A program made the translations under genes and the position numbers. Of a stretch of 5,337 nt of DNA, positions 5,025-5,337 are shown one piece after another. The stretch covers positions 1 through 5,337 of the forward strand of contig JANYAA010000054.1 of assembly GCA_025355255.1 (NCBI GenBank), given 5' to 3'. The notes below the pieces were generated by a model. The model was not told the DNA's origin, searched no databases, and worked only from the letters and a program-made list of their open reading frames with translations. Source of the DNA: Chloroflexota bacterium. GTDB lineage: Bacteria; Chloroflexota; Limnocylindria; Limnocylindrales; CSP1-4. The first letter of the stretch is position 1; each line of letters starts with the position of its first letter.

Positions 5025-5337
5025 GGCACGGGCTCCGGACCGTCATTGGTGGGGTGGCACACATCGCACGTCCAGCTACCGCCAACGGATCGGTGGCGCG
5101 ATTCGTGAGCGTGGTAGGCGGAGTACTCGATCGCGCCAGAGGGATCGGAGGCCGGCGCGGCGGCCGGCGGAGGCACCACCTGGATCGTCTCGCTTGCGGC
5201 CAGCCGGACCGGCGCATGGCCCTCGAGGTCGCCGGCCTGGGGGCGGGCCCCGGGCCGGCGACCTCGAGGGCCATGCGCCGGTCCGGCTGGCCGCAAGCGA
5301 GACGATCCAGGTGGTGCCTCCGCCGGCCGCCGCGCCG
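5021..5337 (-). CDS. 3' part of an unknown gene ending in a CxxCH motif (5' end unreliable)
   Basis: The reading frame is open to the right edge, so no true start is seen. The believable part, from the left repeat arm to the stop at 5021, encodes about 72 residues: a segment GHAPVRLAASETIQVV, a Pro/Ala stretch, then GAIEYSAYHAHESRHRSV and WTCDVCHP near the end. The His residues and CxxCH suggest a small metal-binding tail. Some mobile-element replication or TubC_N-containing proteins are remembered to end in a similar CxxCHP motif; this is weak recall, not identification. Beyond 5237 the frame reads the mirror copy of its own sequence, so residues from there are probably not real. A TTG at 5296 inside the mirror arm should not be trusted as a start. 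Its stop overlaps the GTG of the 97-residue gene. Confidence 0.6.
   Translation of the reverse strand, partial: ARRPAEAPPGSSRLRPAGPAHGPRGRRPGARPQAGDLEGHAPVRLAASETIQVVPPPAAAPASDPSGAIEYSAYHAHESRHRSVGGSWTCDVCHPTNDGPEPVP
5153..5337. repeat. Perfect 85-bp inverted repeat at the window end
   Basis: Positions 5153-5237 are the exact reverse complement of 5253-5337; the 15-base spacer (5238-5252) is itself nearly self-complementary. The right arm stops only because the window does, so 85 bp is a minimum. The left arm is the interior of a minus-strand gene, so the right arm is an inverted copy of coding sequence. A fold-back assembly or library artefact, a head-to-head junction, or a palindromic end of a linear molecule could each produce this. 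Confidence 0.97.

Overview
The window looks like accessory DNA from a high-GC actinomycete (Streptomyces or Micromonospora type). The third codon positions are strongly G/C, GTG and TTG starts are common, genes overlap by 4 bases (GTGA), and DUF4328 and Bles03/DUF1917-type proteins are present. The genus cannot be fixed from the sequence. No rRNA, tRNA, CRISPR array, transposase or integrase was seen.

Left part (1-1630). Two minus-strand genes encode a small two-helix membrane protein (139-372) and a five-helix DUF4328 membrane protein with a C-terminal CxxC...CxxC zinc ribbon (469-1434). A roughly 200-base divergent intergenic region (1435-1630) separates them from the next operon.

Central plus-strand operon (1631-3365). 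Three tightly packed genes encode, in order: a single-pass membrane protein with a long Ala-rich helical region and four NDVxYA heptads; a Bles03/DUF1917-family protein (eIF4E-like fold) whose ATG overlaps the previous stop; and a small protein with a plausible Cys-His-Asp triad, starting 2 bases after the previous stop. This is the best candidate here for an uncharacterised multi-gene system, but its function is unknown.

Right part (3517-5337), minus strand and visibly richer in G and C. A 3' gene end with a CxxCH motif overlaps a 97-residue unknown gene. An intergenic region (4506-4730) with a repeated operator array follows. Then comes a 79-residue winged-helix protein that overlaps (GTGA) a protein joining a TubC_N-type docking domain, a long Pro/Ala-rich linker and one membrane helix. 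The operator array holds five copies of GTACACCGG, two of them in a 34-bp imperfect palindrome that covers the predicted -35 of the winged-helix gene; this suggests autoregulation of a probably leaderless transcript. Small overlapping genes, a dedicated regulator and a stand-alone TubC_N domain fit a plasmid, integrative element or prophage module, but no hallmark mobility gene is visible.

The last 185 bases (5153-5337) form a perfect 85-bp inverted repeat around a 15-base spacer and end exactly at the window edge. This is either a fold-back assembly or library artefact or a real palindromic junction or end. The 5' part of the last minus-strand gene is therefore unreliable.
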